DNA of 64,000 nt from Cryptomeria japonica. Its lineage: Eukaryota > Streptophyta > Pinopsida > Cupressales > Cupressaceae. The stretch lies in the NCBI RefSeq assembly GCF_030272615.1, contig NC_081408.1, positions 610,085,673 through 610,149,672 of the forward strand, in the 5' to 3' direction. This document shows, piece by piece, positions 44,660-54,707 of the stretch. A model generated the notes under the pieces. The model was not told where the DNA came from. It was given only the letters and a program-made list of their open reading frames with translations, and searched no databases. Every line of letters starts with the position of its first letter. Within the stretch, counting starts at the first letter, position 1. Both the position numbers and the translations under genes were made by a program.

Positions 44660-45819
44660 TGTGATGGTGGGAAAATGATGAGTGATAGATCAAGAGGAAA
44701 ACTAACCCTTTCCATCAAAGAGAGATGAGAGTTTCACTATTGATTATCCTTCAAGCACTTTTCACCATTACATTAGGGAAATGAGGGGTAATTCACTAGA
44801 TCCAATCTCCACACAAAGGTGATAGATTGAATTTTGAATGAATTAAGGATGTTTATGATGATCCCCTTATTCCCTTTTGTTTGATTTGAAATGAAAATTG
44901 ATTGAATTATGTAGTGCAAAAGTGACAAAGAATCGATTATAACTTGAGATCTGAGTATGGGATGAAGTTGTGCACCTGGATTTGGTAGTAAAATGTCAAG
45001 ACGAAGTCGCCCTGCAAATTTGATGAAAAATTGTCCGGACCGTGACGGGAATGTGCACGGTCTTCTGAAAAATCCACGAAACGAAAAGGGTTTTTCCGCC
45101 TCTACAAATGAAGCCCGAATCCGAAAGTACAATTGTGCACCTGCAACCTATACACAGAAAAGAGAGGGAAATGTGTTGGGATTGGGGGTTTGCCTTTAGG
45201 TCAAACCCCAGTTTTGGAATTAACCAAGTAATGAAAGAAAGTACTTGCAAGTAGATGTAAATGAAAGACTGAATTGTAAATCACCTCAAGGGAGGTTATA
45301 GTAGCAATGTTGATAGAAATGTTTGTATGGAATTGAATGTTGAAAGGGATCTCCTCTTCAATGGTTGAATCCTTGACTTGAATGCAACACCTAGCCTTGA
45401 AGGGAGACTTGAGAATGCTCAATGCTGGAAAAGAATGCTTGAATGTTTGAATGCTTGAATGCTTGATCGCTTGAACATGTCCAACTTCAACCTATCCAAC
45501 TTATGAAAATGAGAGGATAAATGCCCCTTAAATACATGTTTGAAGGATTTGAATTTCGTCATGGGCCAACATTAGGGAGATTTCTCGCTCATTGCACAAC
45601 CCACAAGACATGCTCTAGAAAAGGGTTCCACGCCCCTGTCCTACCCCTTTCTCCAAGGCAGAGTGTGGACAGAGTGATGCAGAGGCCAAGGAAGAAGCAA
45701 TTTCCACAAGCCGAGCACTCTCTGGTCTCCGATCAATCAGGCTAGAGGATTCGACTTCGCATGCGTGAGGACCCCAATGCAGTAGTAAATTGCTAGGGTT
45801 GCAATTTTATGACACTACA
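44660..45819 (-). repeat. Element D 5' LTR (1,160 bp)
   Basis: Colinear with 38554-39787 but lacks about 80 bp of the hairpin-repeat block. It contains the GGACCGTG...CACGGTC hairpin at 45037-45063. Confidence 0.92.
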
Positions 45820-45824
45820 ATTTA
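45820..45824 (+). repeat. Target-site duplication of element D (right), ATTTA
   Basis: Identical to 38549-38553. Confidence 0.9.
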
Positions 45825-46169
45825 TCAGATAGATTATTATTTATTTTATAGCATCATATTTGTCGACTACACTTACTCCACCTAGAGCCACACAATTACC
45901 ACCTAGCATGTTCAATAGGCACACTCTAATGATATAATGTAGCAACCAATTTATGTAGTTGATATCAATAATGTCCAGCTTCACTAAGGAAAAATGCTAC
46001 CCACCCCTACATCTCCACTGATCATGGAAATTCATTTTGAGGAATCTTCCAATGATGCAAACCAAAAGCCATGTCATATATAAATTAACATCTTAAGAAA
46101 AGAAGAGTCATCACTAAAGAGCCGCCAATCCCAGAAAGACTAAATACCAAGAAGTATAAGCACAAACCA
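45825..46169. other. Unassigned sequence right of element D
   Basis: No gene or repeat was recognised. It would join 38460-38553 in the pre-insertion locus. Confidence 0.4.
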
Positions 46170-46765
46170 ATGTTCGAATTTTTGGGACAATTGAAAAATG
46201 TCTATATAAAAATTCTCACATTCCAATCCACAAGAGATGTTCCCATTTATAGTAAAATTGTAAGGGATTTGTGCCTAAAGAAGCTAGGTCAGAAATGTAA
46301 GTAACCCAAATTTGTTCAATTCATTGGACAACTTGTGGGCATAAAGTTAGGAAAGGTAAATATTCTCAAGTACATAGACCTCAATTTTCAAGTGGTTGAT
46401 GGGTACATAAATTACATCCTTATACACATCACTCTGATTGATTTTGGGGCAACCATTAATGTTATGGCTAGGGAAACAATGCAAAACCTTCAACCAACTC
46501 CAATAGTATTATAATCAATAGTTAATTCAATTGTTAAACCTAAAGGAGTTATAGAAAATCTAGTCGTAATAGTGTATTCTTGGGAATACCCTATAGATTT
46601 CATGGTCCTATAACTAAAAGTTAACCAAGGGGTATCCTCTCATTTAAGAAAGACCTTGGTTGAAAACAATCGATGATTTTATAGGATGTAGGTCAGGGGA
46701 CATGATCATATCTAATAGAAATGTGATGAAGAAATTTATTCTATATCCTCCAACACAATGATTCA
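46170..46765 (+). pseudogene. Ty3/gypsy protease-region remnant (element F)
   Basis: A broken plus-strand frame reads FEFLGQLKNVYIKI, DVPIYSKIVRDLCLKK, then LIDFGATINVMARETMQNL (catalytic D-F-G near 46437). After a frame change it reads KTIDDFIGCRSGDMIISNRN (about 46670-46735). This order is that of the gag-protease junction of common plant Ty3/gypsy elements. No pol follows. It is distinct from A-E. Confidence 0.75.
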
Positions 46766-46924
46766 TTTAATGGAATGGCTAGTTTGGCTTGATCTGGGGG
46801 ATAAAGACCCTAATTTACTCCAAACATTAATGACAATAAAGAAAATTCCAACGATTAAAATGCAAAATGATGACACTTTCCCTTCAAACATTATACAAAA
46901 TAACTTTGGCAGAGACCCATAACT

Positions 46925-47350
46925 GTAGCATCCTAATTTATAGACCTTAACAATTTCACTCTAGGTTTAGTACTCATTTTGGCATATGCACCTAATTATG
47001 CATGTATGTTGCCCAATTTTGGGATCACTTTGGCAAACAAAGTTAAATTCCCTTTCATTGATCCTTTTGTTAGCACATTTTGCTAGGACTAAGGTGCCCT
47101 ACACCTCTATCCTAGAAAAATGAGGTTCAACTTTCAAGACATTAAAGTCAACCTTGCAATTTGTGTGATCCTGACCTTTGTTTCTTGGCTCACCCCAAAA
47201 GGCTGTTTTGAAAAGGTGTATGTTGCATATAAAAAAAAATTCCTTTCCTATTTCAGATTCTAGCAATTTAATCTAATCTAATCCAACTTAGCAATTCAAA
47301 TAAGCAAAGGAGAAAGAAAACAAGCAATTCAATTAGGCATTCAAATCTAC
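46925..47350 (+). repeat. LTR-like fragment G, related to LTRs of C and D
   Basis: It starts TGTAGCATCCTAATTTATAG, close to the LTR start of C. It contains a TAGGA...TCCTA inverted repeat (47084-47114) in the place of the C/D hairpin repeats, and a TATA-like GCATATAAAA near 47230. No polypurine tract or second copy was found, so the right edge is arbitrary. Confidence 0.5.
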
Positions 47351-48545
47351 TGTAGTAAGGTTATGATAAACTATGCTATGATATTTCATGTTATGAGTAT
47401 GCACTACCATGTTGGAAGATGTCATGAGCATCACATCAAGCCTTTATGTGAGATTCCTTGAGAGAGTTTCATACCTAACTTTGTCATTTTCAACATTTAT
47501 CATTTGTTTAGCCTTTGTCCTTGCCAGGGCACACACTCTATCTCATCATTGTCATTGTGGAAGTGGGGACATGGTGTGGTTTTTATGCACATTCAACAAT
47601 AAATAAAATACCTAAAGATATCCTATTCTCTTAATCAAAATCTTCTATGTGCTAAACAACTGAACTGTGTGATCACAAAGAGGACTCCAAGATTCCCAAA
47701 TTTGTATACATAGTCTTAGTTGGCTCGTTGTGATTTGTTGGTAATCTCAAGGGGGACTTACATAATTGTTCAAGGAGATGACCAATCTAAAGATTCTGCT
47801 AATCTCTGACCTTTTTTTTTTCTTTTTCATTTTTGGAATGATTTTTCAATAAGTTTTTGTTTCAATCCTACTTCTACTAAGACTTCGAAAAAAAGGCAAA
47901 AGGACGAGGGTTTAGGAAGATAATTCTAACCCTAATCTAATCCTATGAACTCTAAAGAAAAAAATTGCAAAAGTGGAATTTAAACCAATTCTTTCCTCGC
48001 CAAATTCAACTACACAAGAATGGTGCTATCTTCTATGGAATTCAAAAGATTTTCATATCACTCATATTCACCAACATATTAAACAATGAATACAACAATA
48101 GAAGTTAAGTTTTCATTTGCTGGTTCAAGCTAACTTTGCAAAATAATTGAAAATCATAAGATTATAAAAGGTATGAACACATCAACTCCACATTAAAATT
48201 TTTTATCTAATCTTTCATTCAATATAACACCTTGAAAATGAAATATATTCTAATGAGAGCCAAAAAATCATGCTAACTTGCAAAAGTAGACAAAGATTTA
48301 CCAACAATTGAACAATGAATTATGTTTGGTACTTAACAAGTATCACTACAACAATTTCTCAGAAATCTCTCCCTAACAAATGAAAATAGGAGGATTTATA
48401 TAGACTCCCCAATACAATGCCATGGCCTAGATTGATCCAAGATTGACAGCCAAGATTAAAACATTAAACACTAATTAAGGCAAGTTACAGTAGTTATCCA
48501 AAACGAACCAATGAGAAATAAACAACTATTAAATCCAGCTTTCTT
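47351..48545. other. Unassigned region; possible minus-strand promoter
   Basis: No gene. On the minus strand GTCTATATAAATCC (about 48396-48409) is a good TATA box in LTR-like surroundings. The family is not known. Confidence 0.35.
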
Positions 48546-49175
48546 CTACAAGTGGGCATTCCTTATCTTTTCTTTGGCAACAAATTCAATGAACCTGGTC
48601 GCTATGGGGTCGAGCTCTTCCATTGGGACACTTAGCATAATGTTGATCTCGTATTCTGTCAGATCCACTTCATCTTGACATGTGGCAGAAGTGGCCATCC
48701 AATCTATTTCTTGTTTTCGACAACCATCCTCAATGGACAAAAATGTGGATGCCTTGCTGAAATGTTGTTTCAGGATTGGATTTGCAAAAGTGAAGAAGTT
48801 GCTTTGAACTTTGGCTTTCAAGTTCTCTACATCCATGTCCTTGTCTCGAACTACTTTGATTGTTTCTTCTTTTCTTCCTCTTTCCTTAACCTTTCCTTGA
48901 TGTCTCGGACTTCTTGTTCCTTTGTAGTAGGACCTAAGTCCACAGTCATCAACTTTTGGAATGGCCACCTGTATCGAACGAGATCCTATGCCATCTTTAT
49001 GGATTAAAAAATATTTCTTTGCCACCTTCTTTTCTTGAAGTCTTCGAGGTCCACATGGCCAAGGTTGGTATCCCCAATCTTCTTCCATTTTGTCACAATA
49101 TTGGACTCCAATTGTGGTCATCCGCATCTTTCTGGAAATCCCTTCTTGAGTCGACATCCACCACTTGAAAAACAT
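48546..49175 (-). CDS. Unidentified 209-codon ORF
   Basis: Intact minus frame with non-random composition. An N-terminal part has Trp/Cys clusters (GVQYCDKMEEDWGYQPWPCG, then PRRLQEKK). A Lys/Arg-rich middle (HQGKVKERGRKEETIKVVRD) follows, and the C-terminus is acidic (DLTEYEINIML, MEELDPIATRF). No signal peptide or membrane segment is evident. I do not recognise the family. A TATA-like TTTATAAG lies about 570 bp upstream (near 49744) and another promoter-like site lies just beyond the stop. This suggests the ORF belongs to an LTR-type element rather than a host gene. Confidence 0.4.
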   Translation of the reverse strand: MFFKWWMSTQEGISRKMRMTTIGVQYCDKMEEDWGYQPWPCGPRRLQEKKVAKKYFLIHKDGIGSRSIQVAIPKVDDCGLRSYYKGTRSPRHQGKVKERGRKEETIKVVRDKDMDVENLKAKVQSNFFTFANPILKQHFSKASTFLSIEDGCRKQEIDWMATSATCQDEVDLTEYEINIMLSVPMEELDPIATRFIEFVAKEKIRNAHL

Positions 49176-49819
49176 GAAAAAAATCTCTAAATTAGAAAAA
49201 GAATAAAGAGGGTTTGATGCTTGCTTGAAGGAATTTTGAAGAATAATTCTGATTTAACTCATGAAGTTTTAGAAATCAAACTTAGTGAAATTTTGAAATT
49301 ATCAAATCAAGTTTGATTATGAAATTGAAACTAAAATTCAAACGAAGTGAAATTTTGGAAATTGAAATTAAGTCTGATTGTGAAATTTTTACCTCTAAAT
49401 CTGCATAAAAGTGTAAAAAGCAAGATGATCTCGAGTAAAATTTGAAGAATTTGAAATGAAAATTCTCTTGCGAGTTTGGAAAATTAGAAATTCTAATTGA
49501 AAGTTGTCTTCAATCCTTAGTAAACCTTGAGAATTTCGATGAAATTCCTTAAATTGCTTTAAGGAATCGCTTTCAACTTTATCTCCAAGCGTAGAAATTG
49601 ACTTGAAATTCTCTTAGAAGTTGTCTTGTACCTGCAATTTATTTCGATATTTGCCTTGAAGTTTTGAGAAAAATTATTTCCTAAACTTACTTTTAGCCTT
49701 GAGAAGTGACTTGTGAGAAAATGAAATGCTAATGCCCATGCTTATAAAGAAGGCGAACTCTTGTGTTTTCTTCTTGAAGTTTCCATTCATGGCAAATTTT
49801 ATCTAGATTTGAATTATTT

Positions 49820-49935
49820 CCAATCCATCAACACTTAGCCAAATTTCTTATTTTTCTCCAATCCATCAATGCTTAGCCAAATTTTTGAATTTTTCTCTAA
49901 TCCACCAACACTTAGCCAAATTTCTTATGTTTCTC
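49820..49935 (-). repeat. Tandem repeat, 38-39 bp, three copies
   Basis: Units of the form CCAATCCATCAACACTTAGC followed by CAAATTTCTTATTTTTCT. Confidence 0.85.
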
Positions 49936-49959
49936 CTTGGGCGGACTTGCTACTTGAAC

Positions 49960-50150
49960 AAGGAATTTCCATGTTGCTAGGGGAGACTTAATGCTTGGTT
50001 GAGGAATTTCCATGATTCCTAGGCGGTCTTCATGTGCAACAAGGAATTTTCCATGGAAACTTGGAATTCTTCCATGGAAAGAAGGAATTTTTCCAAGGAA
50101 ACAAGGAATCAAGGAATTCTTCCATGGTAACAAGGAATTTGTTCATACTT
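49960..50150 (-). repeat. Degenerate repeats of AAGGAATTYTTCCATGG
   Basis: About eight copies of a palindrome-like GGAATT...TTCCATGG word at irregular 18-40 bp spacing. The short open frames here are repeat-derived. Confidence 0.75.
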
Positions 50151-51029
50151 AGCCATTGTTTCATGTGATCTTCCATTAGCATTCCTAACAATGAACTGGC
50201 TTGACATTTCTTTTGACTCAAAAACTACCTGCGGTCTTGGAAAAAACAATTTTCTATTTTTAGAAAAAACAGAATGAAAAAACAAGCTCTTGAACTGGAC
50301 CCAAAATGCCAAAAATGAAAAAGCAAAAAACAAAAAAGCAACTTTCCTAAAAAATAGTTAGTCAAAATTAACCCCCAAAAATTGCATTTTTACTCCTTCG
50401 ACCTGTTTGAACACATCTATGCCATCCTACTCTTTCGACCATGCTTTCGCCTTATTGATTTGATGACTCATCTGAATTTGAAGAACTTGACTCATTTGCG
50501 AAAGCGAGAGATTGGAGACAAAACCTACGACGCCAAAACACTACCCTAAAAAGCGAAAACAAAGGGGGTCCCCAATTGCAATGGGTCAATGTGTGATTAC
50601 GTCACAACAAGACACTAACATGAGGTTTGACTTAGGCATGCCCCTATAGAACACAACCATATATCTCTATTTTCTATATGTGCAAGTTGACATATGATAC
50701 TGAGAAGTTACAAACAAGTAAAGCAAACATTGACAAACATTTCTAAACTTCTTAAAGATGAAAACCTTGGTTGGGACTAGGCTGCACAACGTTGTTGTCC
50801 TATAATTTTTCCCTAGTTTTGAGGAGATAGGTCTACAAAGCTTCTTGATTCCATTTTCGACTACCTCTCGAGCATTCATCATCTTCAGACATGGGTGCTC
50901 ATCGGTTTTAGAAAGTTGACTTCCGAAAAGAGGTTGTGTAAGATGTTACCGAGGTAGTCGCTAAGCATTGCAAACTTAATGGTAGATTATAGGCTGCATC
51001 ATTATATTTGATATAGAGTGATGTAAAGG

Positions 51030-52110
51030 ATCATATATTGATCATTTTTCTTGTTACATTCGATAACGACATAGTTTTCCTAAAATCAACATATGCATCA
51101 AATAGAGTGAAATCAACACACTTGTTCTTTTCCCTATTTGATGAAATTACGATAGAAGTTGGGCTAGAATGTGTAGTCCAATTTATCACTAACCATGTAG
51201 AAAATTGGGTCAACAAACAAACTTCTCATGTAAAAACATCCTACATTGTTTTGGAGCATGTATGTAGCACAATGCCTTGGTTTGACCCTTAAGGACATTG
51301 AAAAATTTAATTGATTTAAATGTACAATAAAGAAGGAGAGGTCCCTCCCCAAATACATATGTAACCACATTATGGTGTTAAGCATGATGAAATTCTTCAC
51401 CTAAGGGAGCTTATGAGACTACCTGTAGCATTGTTTGCATTTACTTTTTTGAGCTGCAAAGTTTATTTACCCAAAACTGAATCTCAAATGCATGTTTATT
51501 TCAACAAAATGGCTAGAGTGCCCACTTGATAGTCAAATAGATGGTATCACCATTTCAAATCTTATGTTTGATAAAGCATTTTGAACACATACGCATGAGA
51601 TTGCAAAAATGTCAATGGATGGCTTCAAATTGTGTAATTAGTCTAATGTCCATGCAATGGTGGGAGTACTTTCGCAAAGATGCCAAATCACTACATTGGA
51701 TGGCAATGTGAATTCTAACCCAACTATGCAATTGTTTTGTATGTGAGCAATCTTATAGTATATTTGACATATATACCCTAACAAGCAAAAACACTTGAAC
51801 AACAACAAATGAATGATTTGATCTTCCTACACCACAACCTTCAATTTTGCTTGAAAATAAATCAAAGTCAAAAACCTTCCAATTATGACTTTCAACAATT
51901 TTATAGTTTACAATAGATCAAGAACATGTGCATTTGCCATTATCAATCTCAAATAATGTCGAATATATAGATCTCAATAAGATTGATCCTAATCTAGAAT
52001 GGATTGCAACCATGAGGGGGAGCTTTCATTTAGTGAAAAGGATTTAACTATTTTGAACGAGGTTTTGAATGATTGTGAACTTGCTTGTGTGGAGAACATA
52101 GATGCGGGGG
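51030..52110 (+). pseudogene. hAT-like transposase remnant (DUF659 type)
   Basis: An open stretch at 51070-51290 reads FLKSTYASNRVKSTHLFFSLFDEI..VGLECVVQFITNHVENWV. This corresponds to the hAT segment (FLK..DAS.....L...L......VG..NVVQ..TDNA.N) in which the second catalytic Asp lies; here the position reads Asn. Farther on, after many stops, a QQQMNDLIFLHHNLQF segment near 51790-51840 matches the hAT C-terminal RLNDLVYVHYNLRL motif. It is strongly decayed, and no terminal repeats were found. Confidence 0.65.
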
Positions 52111-53483
52111 CATCCAGATTCACTTCATATTTCTTGTTATTGCTGCCTTAGAGGTTACTTGTATTCTCCAATTTTCTTTTGTTTATGGCAATATACATTA
52201 TGTACTCTAAGGCTGAAAATTTGTACTTCAGAAGAATTTGAAAATAATTGACAATATTGTATCTTTATTTATGTCTTATAATTGAAATTTAAACTTTGTT
52301 TATCTTTTTTATACACTCTTTATTATGAAATAACAATTGATTTTTTCCATATTTTTATGAATATATAAGTATTTTTTAATTTGTTATAGTTTTCCTATTT
52401 TAAACTTGTATAGTTAAACTTCATTTACACTTTCAATTTGCCACGTAAATATAACGCTACGATATATTTGGGTCCACTAAAGGAACTTGGAACGTCTGCA
52501 AGGATAGGCTGTCATTACTTTGACCCGCAATCCTTATCTACATCACAGTAACTTGCTTTCTTAAAAATTTCTCATTTTGCGTTCTTGCACACTTTCCAGA
52601 TATAATATACTACTAATTCCAGTTTTTCAACATATGGTCAGGCCCGATACACTAGATGCACTACTTACTAGAATTTCTTCAATGTTGTGTAAGTAACAGT
52701 GATATAACAGAACTGCTACTCTTGCGCTTCTAAAGATAGTTCGTTGTTTCAACATGCATTATAAATTATAAACATATCTTTATTTAACTTAATACAATGT
52801 TAAAAAAATTAATTACCCAAACTGTATTATGGACAAGCAAAGCATTATTGTTTTATCTTAGACTAAATCTGAGAAAATAATTTAAGAGCGAGTGCTTAAT
52901 TTCACCAACTTGGAGGGCCAGCAATAATCATATAGTCCTATCAGAGCGCACATCACTGTGAGAGTGGGTCTACTTAACTGGTATAGTTCCAAGCTCCTAT
53001 CTAACATGGTTCATGGATGGAAACAAGTAGTTTTAAGGCAGGCAACCTCAATTATCAGGAGAGAGTAAAATCTTGCTGTTTGCTTCAAAATTTTAGTCAG
53101 ACCTGAATAACACAAAATCCAATTTCACAATATTTTGTGTAAAATCAGTATCAGTAAAAGAGAATTTACTGCAAAATCTAAAATACCAAACATAGAATAT
53201 TATAGAATGCAAAATCCTCAAACTTTGAGTTTATTTTCAAAAGACTAGCTAGCTCAGCATGTACAATATTTTGGCTTCCAACATTCTAACAGAGTTAGAG
53301 TTAGAATTTTGTCTGACCTTTGAAGAGGCTCACCATTTGAATTCAAAATATATTACCATCGTAAACTTTTCAAAGAAGATGTGATGCCAAGCATCAAGCA
53401 ATATTTTTCAAAGAAACAGGATCAATGATTGAATGATATCACACAAAACAATTTTGGAAAATGAAAAGGAACATGTTAGCTGC
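52111..53483. other. AT-rich region without recognised genes
   Basis: No coding or repeat signal was identified. It could include the 3' untranslated region of the putative host gene whose last exon ends at 53484. Confidence 0.35.
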
Positions 53484-53612
53484 TTAAAGTACTCTAAGTA
53501 AAACATTAGTAAGATATTCGCCTTCTGGATATGATGGATCAATGGGATGATCTGCAGCAGCTCCAGCTTTCCGAAGCACTGTAATTCTTCTACCTACAGA
53601 AGAAGCTGCTCT
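53484..53612 (-). CDS. Putative terminal exon of an unidentified host gene
   Basis: The minus frame reads RAASSVGRRITVLRKAGAAA, then DHPIDPSYPEGEYLTNVLLRVL, and stops at 53484. It is immediately preceded by TTTGCAG, a plausible 3' splice site at phase 0. Codon content is balanced and less AT-rich than the surroundings, unlike other short frames here. Other exons should lie to the right on the minus strand, but none was found before the LINE. The protein family is not recognised. It could also be a retained gene fragment. Confidence 0.4.
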   Translation of the reverse strand, partial: RAASSVGRRITVLRKAGAAADHPIDPSYPEGEYLTNVLLRVL

Positions 53613-54257
53613 CTGCAAAGCCCAAATTTGCCAAATGATTTTCATGCATATAAATAACCATAAAGATTGCTGAGAAATACGACTCTTCGAACTCTTTTGA
53701 TTTAATATGACATAGAACAGAAGCTGTAAGCCTGGATTTTTATATTGAAGCAAAATTATGGGGAACATTATCCAAGCTCTTAACTACTACAATAGGTAAT
53801 GTTTTCATATTCTGAGCATGTTAAATTCTGGAGAAAATATCCTACCACCTATCAATAAAGATTTTTAGCTTTTAATATGTAACAGAAATGTAGTTTTAGA
53901 ACCCTGTATTTCTTTTGCGGAAAAAAAGCTGTTGATCTTGCATCTAGCATCCTTTCTTGTAGCATTTGAGTGCTTCTGGATTTAGTTCTGTAGGTCTTTT
54001 CTTTTTATTTAATCAATATTTTGGATTACACAGCATGATCTATGTTGAGATGAGCTAGAAAGTCAGAATTGGATTGCAGAAACATGATCTGAAGAGAAAG
54101 GAGGCAGGTACTAAAAATGAGAGGACTAGGGCGGTACAGGAGAATGATTAAAAACCAAATTGAAAGAATGACAAAATTGTGAAAAATTAAAATATGTTAA
54201 GAATTAATATGATTATTATAATGGCAATAATATGAATGAAAATGCATTAAAACTATG
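53613..54257. other. AT-rich, intron-like sequence
   Basis: Nothing recognised. If the exon at 53484-53612 is real, this would be intron. Confidence 0.3.
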
Positions 54258-54274
54258 AAATAATCTAATATGTT
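54258..54274 (+). repeat. 17-bp target-site duplication (left)
   Basis: AAATAATCTAATATGTT is repeated exactly at 54691-54707. Confidence 0.9.
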
Positions 54275-54690
54275 TTTTATTAAATAAGCAGCGTTAACTA
54301 GGGCACCGACCCTTTACATAGCCAAAGACTATCCAAAAAACAATTAACCATAACCAACAAGGGTAATCCCCAAGTACCAAAAACAAGGGAGCAAGTCCCA
54401 AATCAAACAAGGTCAGACAAGAGAAAAAACCTGTCTAACCACAAACAGCCAAGACCCAACTCAAGGAGGGGAAGCACCCAAGCCTTGACAAAGAGGGATT
54501 TGAGGGGTCGGGGAGGACTTGCCCTTCTGCTTGCAACAAACAACCGTCCAGGCGATACTGGCATTAGGATCATCAAGAGAATGATCAAGCGGTAAGGATT
54601 CCACACAGATATCATCAGCAGTTCCAACAAAGTGCTGCTAAAGGACAGCAGCTGGCTGCTGCAGAACAAGAGGGAGAAATAGGAGAGAGA
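54275..54690 (-). mobile_element. Short non-LTR (LINE-type, 5'-truncated, or SINE) insertion, 416 bp
   Basis: It is flanked by a perfect 17-bp duplication. On the minus strand it ends with GCTTATTTAATAAAAA, an A-rich tail at the target's TTTT side, as target-primed reverse transcription produces. It is more GC-rich than the flanks. No RNA polymerase III boxes were recognised, so a truncated LINE 3' end is more likely than a SINE. The minus open frame across it (54403-54669) has no domain. Confidence 0.85.
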
Positions 54691-54707
54691 AAATAATCTA
54701 ATATGTT
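54691..54707 (+). repeat. 17-bp target-site duplication (right)
   Basis: Exact copy of 54258-54274. Confidence 0.9.

Larger units (their letters stand above)
38554..45819 (-). mobile_element. Element D: complete non-autonomous gag-protease LTR retrotransposon (7,266 bp)
   Basis: Minus orientation, with LTRs 44660-45819 (5') and 38554-39787 (3'), a primer-binding site, a polypurine tract and an ATTTA target duplication. The internal ORFs are homologous to gag-protease of C and, like C, stop without any pol. Multiple frameshifts and an internal deletion in gag show it is older than C. LTR differences over a 140-bp sample are about 5%. Confidence 0.92.
49176..51029 (-). other. Possible LTR/promoter region upstream of the 209-codon ORF
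   Basis: On the minus strand a TATA-like site lies near 49744, with two tandem-repeat blocks upstream and a possible LTR start (TGTTGTGACGTAATC) at 50609. No PBS or partner LTR was found, so the reading is tentative. 50610-51029 holds nothing recognisable. Confidence 0.3.

Noticed and set aside
48546-48550. TGTAG overlapping the stop of the 209-codon ORF considered as an LTR start
   Set aside because: No polypurine tract precedes it and no partner LTR is present; a five-base match is not enough.
54403-54669. 88-codon hydrophobic minus frame
   Set aside because: Lies wholly within the 416-bp retroposon and has no recognisable domain.
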